The notes below the pieces were generated by a model. The model saw only the letters and a program-made list of their open reading frames with translations, did not search any database and was not told the origin of the DNA. The position numbers were made by a program, and so were the translations under genes. This document shows positions 1 to 6,255 of a stretch of 6,255 nucleotides of DNA, one piece after another. This stretch comes from an uncultured Lachnospiraceae bacterium (GTDB taxonomy: Bacteria; Bacillota; Clostridia; Lachnospirales; Lachnospiraceae). Position 1 is the stretch's first letter. The number at the start of each line of letters is the position of its first letter. The DNA lies in the NCBI GenBank assembly GCA_947175775.1, contig CAMWNY010000163.1, positions 1-6,255 of the forward strand, in the 5' to 3' direction.

Positions 1-80
1 TACTTCCCAAGCCTCGCCGTAGCCACCGCTACGCCTGCGTTTGTAAAGCAGCACTCTCAGGAAAATATTCTGCGGAGTTT
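1..80. repeat. Structured intergenic repeat, truncated by the window edge
   Basis: Three inverted repeats lie back to back. CGTAGC (18-23) pairs with GCTACG (28-33) around a CACC loop. CTGC (35-38) pairs with GCAG (48-51), extended by TT/AA around a bulged G. CTC plus CAG (54-60) pairs with CTG plus GAG (70-77) around an AT-rich loop. Such packing is unusual for a plain leader. From memory, not a search, peptides that this DNA would encode (for example LAVATATPAFVKQHS on the + strand, RVLLYKRRRSGGYGEA on the - strand) recur as spurious short proteins in Lachnospiraceae genomes, which suggests a dispersed repeat. The left end lies outside the window. It could instead be a structured 5' leader of dnaG or the tail of an upstream gene: one + frame is open from base 1 to a TGA at 112-114. 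Confidence 0.5.
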
Positions 81-115
81 TACCAGATATAAAGCGGTCA
101 GTACACTAAACTGAG

Positions 116-122
116 AAAGGAG
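116..122 (+). promoter_or_regulatory. Ribosome binding site of dnaG
   Basis: AAAGGAG matches the anti-Shine-Dalgarno sequence. It lies 11 bases before the ATG at 134 and 5 bases before an in-frame TTG at 128. Spacing alone does not settle the start. The ATG is preferred because it gives an N-terminus beginning MYYPEEIVEEV, which resembles the usual DnaG start, and because ATG is the stronger codon. Confidence 0.7.
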
Positions 123-133
123 CAGGGTTGTTC

Positions 134-1930
134 ATGTACTATCCCGAAGAGATTGTAGAGGAAGTAAGGCAGCGAAATGATATTGTGGATGTTATTTCAG
201 GTTACGTCGGACTTTCGAAACGGGGAAGCAATTATGTGTGCTGCTGCCCGTTTCATGGGGAGAAGACCCCTTCCTTTTATGTAAGCCGCTCAAAGCAGAT
301 ATACAAGTGCTTTGGCTGCGGCGAAGGCGGCAATGTGACGACGTTTGTGATGAAATATGAGAACTGTACGTTTCCGGAGGCGCTGAAACTGCTTGCAGAG
401 CGGGCAGGGGTAAAGCTTCCCGAAGAGACGTATTCGGAGGAGGCAAAACGCAGGGAGAGCAGGCGTCAGCAGCTTTTGGCAGTGAATAAAGAGGCGGCGA
501 AGTTCTATTATTATCAGCTTCGGGGTGAGCGCGGCGCAAAAGCGCGCGAATATCTTGACAAAAGGGCGCTTTCAAACGAGACACGGAAAAGTTTCGGACT
601 TGGGTTTGCGCCCGTAAGGGGCGAGGAACTATTACTGTATCTGCGTCAAAAGGGGTTTACGGACGATTTAATCCGTGATGCAGGGCTCGCAAAGGCAGAC
701 GAGCGGCGCGGAACGGTGACGCAGTTTTGGAACAGGGTTATGTTTCCGATACAGGACATCAACCATCGCGTGATTGGTTTTGGCGGGCGGATTATGGGGA
801 CGGACGACAAGGGACCAAAGTATTTGAATTCTCCCGAGACGGAGATTTTTGACAAGAGCAGAAACCTTTATGGCATGAACCTTGCGCGCTCGTCAAGAGC
901 AGGAAATATGATTTTGTGCGAAGGGTATATGGATGTGATCAGTATGCATCAGGCTGGTTTTGCGCAGGCGGTCGCATCGCTTGGAACGGCATTTACGCCG
1001 GGACAGGCAGGGCTGATTAAGAAGTACACAAAAGAGGTGCTTCTTGCCTATGACAGTGACGGGGCAGGCGTGAAGGCGGCGCTGCGAGCAATCGGGATTT
1101 TGCGTGACGCGGGAATGTCAGGAAAGATTATTAATATGTCGCCCTACAAGGACCCCGATGAATTTATGAAAAATCTTGGAAAAGAGGCGTTTCAGGAACG
1201 CATAGAGCATGCGGAGAATTCTTTTTTGTTTGAAATCCGTATGCTGGAGCGGGATTTTGACATGAATGATCCGGAGGAGAAAACGAACTTCCACAATCAC
1301 ATTGCAAGAAGGCTTTGTGATTTCGGGGAGGACGTAGAGCGTGAAAATTATATAGAAGCGATAGCGGACAAGTACCATATCGGCTTCGAGAATTTAAGAA
1401 AGCTTGTCGTCAATATGGCGGCAAAGACAGGAGGCTATGCGGTCGCTTTGGTTTCGCGGGAACGCCCGAAATCAGGGATGAACAGCAGAGGGAAAAATCC
1501 GGCGCAGGAAAATGCCAGGAAGGCGCAGCGGCTTTTGCTGACATGGCTTACGGATTACCCGCAGCTTTATGAAAAAGTCAAAAGTTATATTTCGCCCGAT
1601 GATTTTACGGACGAGCTGTACAGGAAGGTGGCGCAGCGGATGTTTGCGGATATTGAAAAAGGTCAGTTTCATCCGGCGGGCATTATCGATCTGTTTGACG
1701 ACGAGAAGGAGCAAAGCGAGGCGGCATCCCTGTTTACGACACAGCTTCCGGAGCTTGAGACGGTGCAGGAGAAGGAAAAGGCGTTCCATGATATTCTTGT
1801 GCGCGTAAAGAAAAACAGTTATGAGCATTATTTGGAACGTTCCGGTGTGGAGATTGCCGCGTTAAGCATTGCGGTTGAAGGCAAAAAAGCACTGGAAGAA
1901 CTTAACAAAACGCATATTTCTTTCAATTAA
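134..1930 (+). CDS. dnaG: DNA primase DnaG
   Basis: This primase makes the short RNA primers for chromosome replication, working at the fork with the replicative helicase. The 598-residue product has the normal three-part layout and length. The N-terminal CHC2 zinc finger uses C38, H41, C59 and C62 (CPFH...CFGC motif). The RNA polymerase domain spans about residues 115-370 and includes the FWNRVMFPI and GFGGR core motifs. Its TOPRIM centre has E263 in EGYMDV and D307/D309 in DSDGAG, the metal-binding acidic residues. A polar linker (about 441-458) leads into a C-terminal helical region (about 459-598) that in this family binds the helicase; that region is poorly conserved, so it is assigned by position. 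Two extra cysteines, C36 and C37, precede the zinc ligand C38. The start is the ATG at 134; a TTG six bases upstream would add two residues. It is the first gene of the visible cluster, 34 bases before rpoD. No rpsU is seen between the window edge and this gene. Confidence 0.97.
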   Translation: MYYPEEIVEEVRQRNDIVDVISGYVGLSKRGSNYVCCCPFHGEKTPSFYVSRSKQIYKCFGCGEGGNVTTFVMKYENCTFPEALKLLAERAGVKLPEETYSEEAKRRESRRQQLLAVNKEAAKFYYYQLRGERGAKAREYLDKRALSNETRKSFGLGFAPVRGEELLLYLRQKGFTDDLIRDAGLAKADERRGTVTQFWNRVMFPIQDINHRVIGFGGRIMGTDDKGPKYLNSPETEIFDKSRNLYGMNLARSSRAGNMILCEGYMDVISMHQAGFAQAVASLGTAFTPGQAGLIKKYTKEVLLAYDSDGAGVKAALRAIGILRDAGMSGKIINMSPYKDPDEFMKNLGKEAFQERIEHAENSFLFEIRMLERDFDMNDPEEKTNFHNHIARRLCDFGEDVERENYIEAIADKYHIGFENLRKLVVNMAAKTGGYAVALVSRERPKSGMNSRGKNPAQENARKAQRLLLTWLTDYPQLYEKVKSYISPDDFTDELYRKVAQRMFADIEKGQFHPAGIIDLFDDEKEQSEAASLFTTQLPELETVQEKEKAFHDILVRVKKNSYEHYLERSGVEIAALSIAVEGKKALEELNKTHISFN

Positions 1931-1949
1931 GGATAAAAATATATGGTAT

Positions 1950-1954
1950 GGAGG
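1950..1954 (+). promoter_or_regulatory. Ribosome binding site of rpoD
   Basis: GGAGG lies 10 bases before the ATG at 1965 and fixes the rpoD start. The reading frame stays open upstream to 1869 inside dnaG, but no comparable site supports an earlier start. The in-frame TTG at 1956 is only one base past the motif. Confidence 0.8.
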
Positions 1955-1964
1955 ATTGACCAGA

Positions 1965-3086
1965 ATGGATGAAAACACACAAGCAAAATTTGAGGCAAAG
2001 TTAAAAGAGCTTCTTGCGATGGCAAAGAAGAAGAAAAACGTGCTTGAGTATCAGGAAATCAGCGACTTTTTCAAGGACATGCCTCTTGAGACGGAGCAGT
2101 TTGAGAAGATATTGGATTTTCTTGAACAGAGCAACGTGGATGTGCTGCGTATTACGGACGATGACGACGATTTGCCGGATGACGATATTCTTCTGAGTGA
2201 TGAGGAAGACGTGGACATGGATGTGGAGAACATCGACCTGTCCGTTCCGGACGGCATCGGCATTGAGGATCCCGTAAGGATGTATTTAAAGGAAATTGGA
2301 AAAGTGCCGCTTCTAAGCGCTGACGAGGAGATTGAGCTCGCAAAAAAGATGGAGCTTGGCGACGAGGAGGCAAAAAAGAGGTTAGCTGAGGCGAACCTCA
2401 GGCTTGTTGTGAGCATTGCGAAGCGCTATGTGGGCAGAGGAATGCTGTTTTTGGACCTCATTCAGGAGGGCAATCTTGGTCTGATCAAGGCAGTTGAGAA
2501 GTTTGATTACAGGAAAGGCTATAAATTTTCGACCTATGCGACGTGGTGGATACGGCAGGCAATCACAAGAGCGATTGCGGATCAGGCGAGAACCATCCGT
2601 ATCCCTGTGCATATGGTTGAGACCATCAACAAATTAATCCGCGTGAGCAGACAGCTCTTACAGGAGCTTGGGCGGGAACCGACCCCGGAGGAGATTGCAA
2701 AGGAAATGAATATGCCGGAGGAGCGTGTGCGCGAGATTTTGAAGATTTCGCAGGAGCCGGTATCGCTTGAGACGCCAATCGGTGAGGAGGAGGACAGTCA
2801 TCTTGGGGACTTTATACAGGATGATAATGTGCCCGTTCCTGCTGACGCGGCGGCGTTTACGCTGTTAAAGGAGCAGCTTGTCGAGGTGCTTGACACGCTG
2901 ACCGACAGGGAGCAGAAGGTATTGAGACTGCGTTTCGGGCTTGACGACGGGCGTGCGCGCACACTCGAGGAGGTCGGTAAGGAATTTAATGTTACGAGAG
3001 AGCGTATCCGGCAGATTGAGGCAAAGGCGCTTCGGAAGCTGCGTCACCCTTCAAGAAGCCGGAAGTTAAAGGACTATTTGGATTAG
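1965..3086 (+). CDS. rpoD: Primary (housekeeping) sigma factor RpoD/SigA
   Basis: This group 1 sigma-70 factor directs RNA polymerase to housekeeping promoters. The 373 residues are close to the size of Bacillus SigA. A region 1.1-like N-terminus (about 1-65) is followed by a very acidic linker (65-92, with runs such as DDDDD). Region 1.2 (101-131) begins DPVRMYLKEIG. Region 2 (about 138-208) holds the core-binding and promoter-melting residues, including YATWWIRQAI at 191-200 for -10 recognition. Region 3 (about 209-290) includes RIPVHMVE and the finger GDFIQDD (281-287). Region 4 (about 305-373) carries the -35-reading helix-turn-helix: TLEEVGKEF, then VTRERIRQIEAKALRKL, ending in HPSRSRKLKDYLD. 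All key segments are present, so it is a primary rather than an alternative sigma factor. It follows dnaG by 34 bases, and its stop codon overlaps the trmK ribosome binding site. No convincing internal promoter was found in the gap. Confidence 0.98.
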   Translation: MDENTQAKFEAKLKELLAMAKKKKNVLEYQEISDFFKDMPLETEQFEKILDFLEQSNVDVLRITDDDDDLPDDDILLSDEEDVDMDVENIDLSVPDGIGIEDPVRMYLKEIGKVPLLSADEEIELAKKMELGDEEAKKRLAEANLRLVVSIAKRYVGRGMLFLDLIQEGNLGLIKAVEKFDYRKGYKFSTYATWWIRQAITRAIADQARTIRIPVHMVETINKLIRVSRQLLQELGREPTPEEIAKEMNMPEERVREILKISQEPVSLETPIGEEEDSHLGDFIQDDNVPVPADAAAFTLLKEQLVEVLDTLTDREQKVLRLRFGLDDGRARTLEEVGKEFNVTRERIRQIEAKALRKLRHPSRSRKLKDYLD

Positions 3087-3089
3087 GAG
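3085..3089 (+). promoter_or_regulatory. Ribosome binding site of trmK, overlapping the rpoD stop
   Basis: AGGAG shares its first two bases with the TAG stop of rpoD (3084-3086) and lies 7 bases before the ATG at 3097. This decides the trmK start: the in-frame GTG at 3091 is only one base downstream of the motif and is too close. The arrangement suggests that trmK translation is coupled to ribosomes finishing rpoD. Confidence 0.75.
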
Positions 3090-3096
3090 AGTGCAA

Positions 3097-3900
3097 ATGC
3101 AGTTGTCGGATAGGATGCGGGCTGTGGCGGCGCTTGTTTCGCCCTGTAAAAGCATGGCGGATATTGGCTGTGACCACGGCTATGTGGCAATGGAGTTAAT
3201 CAGAAGCCGTACCTGCGCGCATGTGATTGCAATGGATATTAACAGGGGGCCGCTTGAACGCGCGAAAGAAAATATCCGCGATTACGGAATGCAGGAATAT
3301 ATCGAAACGCGGCTTTCGGACGGGGCGGCGGCGCTTTTGCCAAATGAGGCGGAGGGTATTGTCTGCGCCGGTATGGGAGGGCGGCTTGTGGTGTCGATTT
3401 TGGAGAGGAGCCGTGCGCTGATTGGCGACATGAAGCAGGTCGTATTGCAGCCGCAGTCAGAGCTTGACGAGGTGCGCAAATATCTGCGCGTAAACGGGTA
3501 TTTGATAGAAAAGGAAGATATGATTTTTGAGGACGGGAAATATTATCCGATGATGCGGGCGCTGCCTGCGGCTTTCGGAAAACACGAGCGTTTGCTGGCG
3601 GGCGGCTTGGAGCAGTTAGGCAGGCGGACGGCGGTGTGCGGCAATCCGCCCGACATTTCCGAGATTTGCACGGAGGAGGCGGCAAGGCTTACGGGCGTGC
3701 AGGATACATACGGACCGTATCTTTTGGAGCATTCACATCCCGTTTTGAAGCGGTATCTTTTGTGGCAGAAGGCAAATTTGGAACAGATTCGGGAGCGTTT
3801 AAATGCTTCGGGTAGGGAGACTGCAAGGCAGCAGTGTCGTATGGCGGAACTGGAAGACGCGCTGAGTGATATTGTGTTCTGCCTGTATCAGTATTTTTAG
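3097..3900 (+). CDS. trmK: tRNA (adenine(22)-N1)-methyltransferase TrmK
   Basis: Members of this family use S-adenosylmethionine to methylate N1 of adenine 22 in the D-arm region of certain tRNAs; the enzyme is cytosolic. The 267-residue product shows a class I methyltransferase fold. Motif I is ADIGCDHGYV (21-30), the acidic end of the next strand is AMDINRGPLERAK (45-57), and the family signature AGMGG lies at 91-95. VVLQPQ (115-120) and a GYLIEKED strand (134-141) follow. The C-terminal part (about 160-267) is helical and charged, as expected for the coiled-coil tail of TrmK. The protein is roughly 30 residues longer than Bacillus TrmK as I remember it, with the extra length seeming to fall around residues 160-205. 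The gene sits 10 bases after rpoD and before nif3; in Bacillus subtilis trmK and the nif3 homologue yqfO also lie next to each other near sigA, which supports the call. Confidence 0.93.
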   Translation: MQLSDRMRAVAALVSPCKSMADIGCDHGYVAMELIRSRTCAHVIAMDINRGPLERAKENIRDYGMQEYIETRLSDGAAALLPNEAEGIVCAGMGGRLVVSILERSRALIGDMKQVVLQPQSELDEVRKYLRVNGYLIEKEDMIFEDGKYYPMMRALPAAFGKHERLLAGGLEQLGRRTAVCGNPPDISEICTEEAARLTGVQDTYGPYLLEHSHPVLKRYLLWQKANLEQIRERLNASGRETARQQCRMAELEDALSDIVFCLYQYF

Positions 3901-3925
3901 CCGCTTCTGTTACATAGTATGATGT

Positions 3926-3931
3926 AGGAGG
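3926..3931 (+). promoter_or_regulatory. Ribosome binding site deciding a TTG start
   Basis: A perfect AGGAGG lies 9 bases before the TTG at 3941. No ATG or GTG in the correct frame sits at a workable distance, and the N-terminus read from this TTG fits the Nif3 family. The strong site may offset the weak start codon. Confidence 0.8.
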
Positions 3932-3940
3932 GATAGGACT

Positions 3941-4723
3941 TTGACGTGTGGTGAAATCATAGAAAAGCTTGAAACGCTTTCGCCTAAAAATTATGCGGAA
4001 GATTGGGATAATATCGGTCTGCTTGCCGGAAGGCGTGACAAGGATGTGGAAACGATTTACATAGCATTGGATGCAACGGATGAAGTCATTGCGGATGCCG
4101 TGCGCGTGGGGGCGGATATGCTGCTGACACATCATCCGCTGATTTTCAAAAAGCTTTCCCGTGTCAATACCGATGATTTTATCGGAAGGCGCATTGTGAA
4201 ACTCATACAAAATGATATAAGTTATTATGCGATGCACACGAATTTTGACGTCATGGGGATGGCAGACGCGGCGGCAGATGAACTTGGACTGCGGGCGCGC
4301 GAGGTATTAAACGTGACATTTGAAGATGAAATTTCAAAGGAAGGCTGCGGACGCGTGGGACATCTTGCAGAGCGTATGAGTGTGGAAGCGCTTGCAGGGC
4401 TTGTCAAGAAGCGTTTTCATGTACCGAATGTGCGTGTATTTGGCGACTTGGGCGACATCGTGGAAACGGCGGCGGTAATGCCGGGCTCCGGCGGCAGTTT
4501 TATAAGAGACGCCATCTATGCGGGAGCTGACGTGATGATTACGGGAGACATTGACCATCATGAGGGCATTGATGCGGTGGCGCAGGGGCTTGCGGTGATT
4601 GACGCGGGACATTACGGGATTGAGAAGCTGTTCATACCGTATATGGAGGAATTTATCAAGCGGGAGCTTCCGAATCTGCGGGTGTACAGTGAAGAGTTTA
4701 GCGAACCGTTTACAGTCATATAA
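3941..4723 (+). CDS. Nif3/DUF34 family dinuclear metal-binding protein (YbgI/YqfO-like)
   Basis: This is a member of the widespread Nif3 (DUF34) family of ring-forming proteins with a two-metal site. Databases often label them GTP cyclohydrolase 1 type 2, but the cellular role is not settled, so no reaction is assigned here. The 260 residues match the short form (as in Escherichia coli YbgI) and lack the inserted central domain that makes Bacillus YqfO much longer. The opening motif YAEDWDNIGLLAGR (18-31) is typical. Likely metal ligands are H64 and H65 in LLTHHPLIF, D103 in MHTNFD (98-103), and H224 and E228 in DAGHYGIEK. A glycine-rich PGSGGSF (181-187) and TGDIDHHE (201-208) are also family features. 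Translation starts at a TTG. The gene lies 40 bases after trmK and 22 before the kinase gene. Pairing with trmK is common in Firmicutes, hinting at a tRNA-related or metal-related role, but that is inference. Confidence 0.93.
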   Translation: MTCGEIIEKLETLSPKNYAEDWDNIGLLAGRRDKDVETIYIALDATDEVIADAVRVGADMLLTHHPLIFKKLSRVNTDDFIGRRIVKLIQNDISYYAMHTNFDVMGMADAAADELGLRAREVLNVTFEDEISKEGCGRVGHLAERMSVEALAGLVKKRFHVPNVRVFGDLGDIVETAAVMPGSGGSFIRDAIYAGADVMITGDIDHHEGIDAVAQGLAVIDAGHYGIEKLFIPYMEEFIKRELPNLRVYSEEFSEPFTVI

Positions 4724-4733
4724 TACGATAAAG

Positions 4734-4738
4734 AGGGG
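4734..4738 (+). promoter_or_regulatory. Ribosome binding site of the nucleoside kinase gene
   Basis: AGGGG within GAGGGGTG lies 7 bases before the ATG at 4746. It is a weaker match than the sites of the preceding genes but is well spaced, and it supports this ATG as the start. Confidence 0.6.
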
Positions 4739-4745
4739 TGAAACA

Positions 4746-6255
4746 ATGGACAAAAATCAGGAAAACAGGAATAGTTATTTGGTGACGGTCGGGGGTAAGA
4801 CAAGGGAATATCCCGCGGGAATTACATACGGCGAAATTGCAACCGTTTATCAGAAGGATTATCCGCATCAAATTGCGCTGGCGGTGCGGGACGGGAAAAT
4901 CAGGGAGCTGTTTAAAAAAGTAGACAGGGACTGTACGGTTGAGTTTCTAACGCTTACGGACGACACGGGTCATAAGACATACAACAGAACGGCAATTTTG
5001 ATTTTGATGAAGGCAATCCAGGAGGTTGTGGGCGCTGATAAGATTGAAAAGATTAAGCTTGAATTTGCAATCGGAAACGGATTATACTGCTCAAAAAAGG
5101 GCGATTTTGAGGTGACGGATGCGTTGGTGGCCGAGGTGAAGGCAAAAATGCAGGAGTACATCAACAAGGATTTGTATGTGATTAAACGCTCCATGCCGCT
5201 TGAGGAGGCAAATATTATCTTTAGCGAGCAGAAAATGGAGGATAAGGTAAACCTTTTTAAATACAGGGGCAGTTCGACGGTCAATGTCTACAATCTTGAC
5301 GGCTATAAGGATTATTATTACGGCTACATGCTGCCGAGCACGGGATATGTGAAGCATTTTGATTTGCGCAAGTATGAGGACGGTTTTGTGCTGATTTTGC
5401 CGGAGAAGAAAAATCCGGAAGTTTTGGAAGAATTTAAACCGCTTCCAAAGCTGTTCCATGCGATGTCGATTGCGACGGACTGGGGCGAGAAGCTTGGCGT
5501 TGACACGGTAGCGGACTTAAACGACGAAATCCGCGCAGGCAGGTTTAATGAGCTTGTGCTGGTTCAGGAAGCGCTGCAGGAGCGGCGTATCAGTGAGATT
5601 GCGTCGGATATTGTGTCGAGGGGCGGCGTTAAATTTGTGATGATTGCCGGACCTTCCTCGTCGGGAAAAACGACGTTTTCGCATCGGCTTTCCGTTCAGC
5701 TAAAAACGCACGGACTTGTGCCGCACCCGATTGCCGTAGACGATTATTTCGTAAATAGGGAGAATACGCCGAGACAGCCAAACGGCGACTACGATTTTGA
5801 ATGCCTTGAAGCGATTGACATGAAGCAGTTTAACGAGGATATGTTAAGGCTTCTTGCAGGCGAGCGCGTGGAGCTTCCGACGTTTAATTTTGTTACGGGA
5901 AAGCGGGAGTACAAGGGAAATTACAAGCAGCTTGGTTCTGATGACGTGCTTGTGATTGAGGGTATACACGGGCTCAATGATAAGATGTCTTATGCGCTCC
6001 CGGCAGAAAGTAAATATAAAATATATATCAGCGCGCTTACATCGCTCAATATTGATGAGCACAACCGGATTCCGACGACCGACGGAAGGCTGCTTCGGCG
6101 TATGGTGCGGGATGCGAGGACAAGAGGCGCCACGGCAAAGCGCACAATCCAAATGTGGCCTTCGGTGCGAAACGGTGAGGAGGAAAATATTTTCCCGGTT
6201 CAGGAGCGCGCGGACGCAATGTTCAATTCGGCATTGAGTTATGAGCTTGCAGTGT
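4746..6255 (+). CDS. Nucleoside (uridine-type) kinase with N-terminal TGS and ThrRS-like domains, 3' end missing
   Basis: The frame is open from the ATG to the window end (503 codons, no stop). As I recall the family is about 550 residues, so perhaps 50 are missing. Residues about 11-72 form a TGS domain. Residues about 73-220 resemble the editing domain of threonyl-tRNA synthetase: KRSMPLEEANIIF (147-159) and YMLPSTGYVKHFDL (194-207) align by eye with that enzyme. Residues about 296-490 are a P-loop kinase of the uridine kinase/phosphoribulokinase type. Walker A is GPSSSGKTT (302-310), DDYF (332-335) supplies the likely catalytic Asp, and VLVIEGIHGLN (401-411) is the Walker B-like strand. 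An Arg-rich stretch near 443-461 may be the lid. The family is usually annotated as nucleoside or uridine kinase, phosphorylating a nucleoside with a nucleotide triphosphate in salvage; the substrate cannot be read from sequence. No aminoacylation catalytic core is visible, so it is not a synthetase. It is probably the fifth gene of the operon. Confidence 0.88.
   Translation, partial: MDKNQENRNSYLVTVGGKTREYPAGITYGEIATVYQKDYPHQIALAVRDGKIRELFKKVDRDCTVEFLTLTDDTGHKTYNRTAILILMKAIQEVVGADKIEKIKLEFAIGNGLYCSKKGDFEVTDALVAEVKAKMQEYINKDLYVIKRSMPLEEANIIFSEQKMEDKVNLFKYRGSSTVNVYNLDGYKDYYYGYMLPSTGYVKHFDLRKYEDGFVLILPEKKNPEVLEEFKPLPKLFHAMSIATDWGEKLGVDTVADLNDEIRAGRFNELVLVQEALQERRISEIASDIVSRGGVKFVMIAGPSSSGKTTFSHRLSVQLKTHGLVPHPIAVDDYFVNRENTPRQPNGDYDFECLEAIDMKQFNEDMLRLLAGERVELPTFNFVTGKREYKGNYKQLGSDDVLVIEGIHGLNDKMSYALPAESKYKIYISALTSLNIDEHNRIPTTDGRLLRRMVRDARTRGATAKRTIQMWPSVRNGEEENIFPVQERADAMFNSALSYELAV

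Noticed and set aside
79..107. Possible dnaG promoter: TTTACC (79-84), 17-base spacer, TACACT (102-107)
   Set aside because: Each box matches only four of six consensus bases. In a partly AT-rich leader this is expected by chance, and dnaG may be transcribed from further upstream.
1..114. Open + frame from the window edge to a TGA at 112-114, as the C-terminus of an upstream gene
   Set aside because: Only 37 codons are visible, no family resemblance is seen, and the region is filled with inverted repeats, so a non-coding repeat is more likely. It cannot be excluded without upstream sequence.
1869..1964. N-terminal extension of rpoD overlapping dnaG
   Set aside because: The frame is open, but the added 32 residues do not look like sigma region 1.1, no ribosome binding site supports them, and GGAGG serves the ATG at 1965.
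1902..1966. Internal rpoD promoter, including a sigma-H-like AGGATAA at 1930-1936
   Set aside because: The -35-like TTAACA and the AGGATAA have no partner element at a proper spacing; the GAAT at 1963-1966 is about twice too far away.
2157..2220. GAC/GAT-rich tract in rpoD as a simple-sequence repeat
   Set aside because: It encodes the acidic linker normal for primary sigma factors and is not a regular tandem repeat.
3689..4237. 182-codon open frame on the - strand across the trmK-nif3 junction
   Set aside because: It lies opposite two well-supported genes, has no recognisable domain or ribosome binding site, and its composition is that of an antisense shadow.
5956..6237. 93-codon + frame inside the kinase gene
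   Set aside because: It overlaps the conserved kinase domain in another frame and its Arg/Ser-rich product matches nothing recognisable.

Overview
The window is a run of conserved housekeeping genes from a bacterium of the class Clostridia, most likely a Lachnospiraceae member. This rests on gene order (dnaG, rpoD, trmK, nif3, then a TGS-domain nucleoside kinase), on the Firmicutes-type sequences of DnaG and the primary sigma factor (373 residues, close to Bacillus SigA), on strong AGGAGG-type ribosome binding sites, and on a leader repeat that I recall from Lachnospiraceae genomes. The family-level assignment is inference, not the result of a search.

Layout: bases 1-127 hold no confident gene. 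Bases 18-77 contain three consecutive stem-loops that look like a structured dispersed repeat cut by the window edge. Five genes then follow on the + strand: dnaG primase (134-1930), rpoD primary sigma factor (1965-3086), trmK tRNA adenine-22 methyltransferase (3097-3900), a short-form Nif3/DUF34 metalloprotein (3941-4723), and an uncharacterised nucleoside kinase fused to a ThrRS-like N-terminus (4746 to the window end, incomplete). The gaps are 34, 10, 40 and 22 bases. None contains a terminator-like hairpin plus T-run, so one transcript is likely.

The set is the Firmicutes version of the macromolecular synthesis operon, which couples replication priming and the housekeeping sigma factor. 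Here it is extended by a tRNA-modification gene, a Nif3 gene and a nucleoside kinase. The classical rpsU is not seen next to dnaG. All four complete genes look intact, with their key motifs present. No mobile element, CRISPR array, RNA gene or defence system is visible.

Two things deserve a second look: the structured repeat immediately upstream of dnaG, and the kinase whose ThrRS-editing-like domain appears to have lost all four editing-site residues while keeping the fold signature. Nothing else departs clearly from an ordinary core-genome region.
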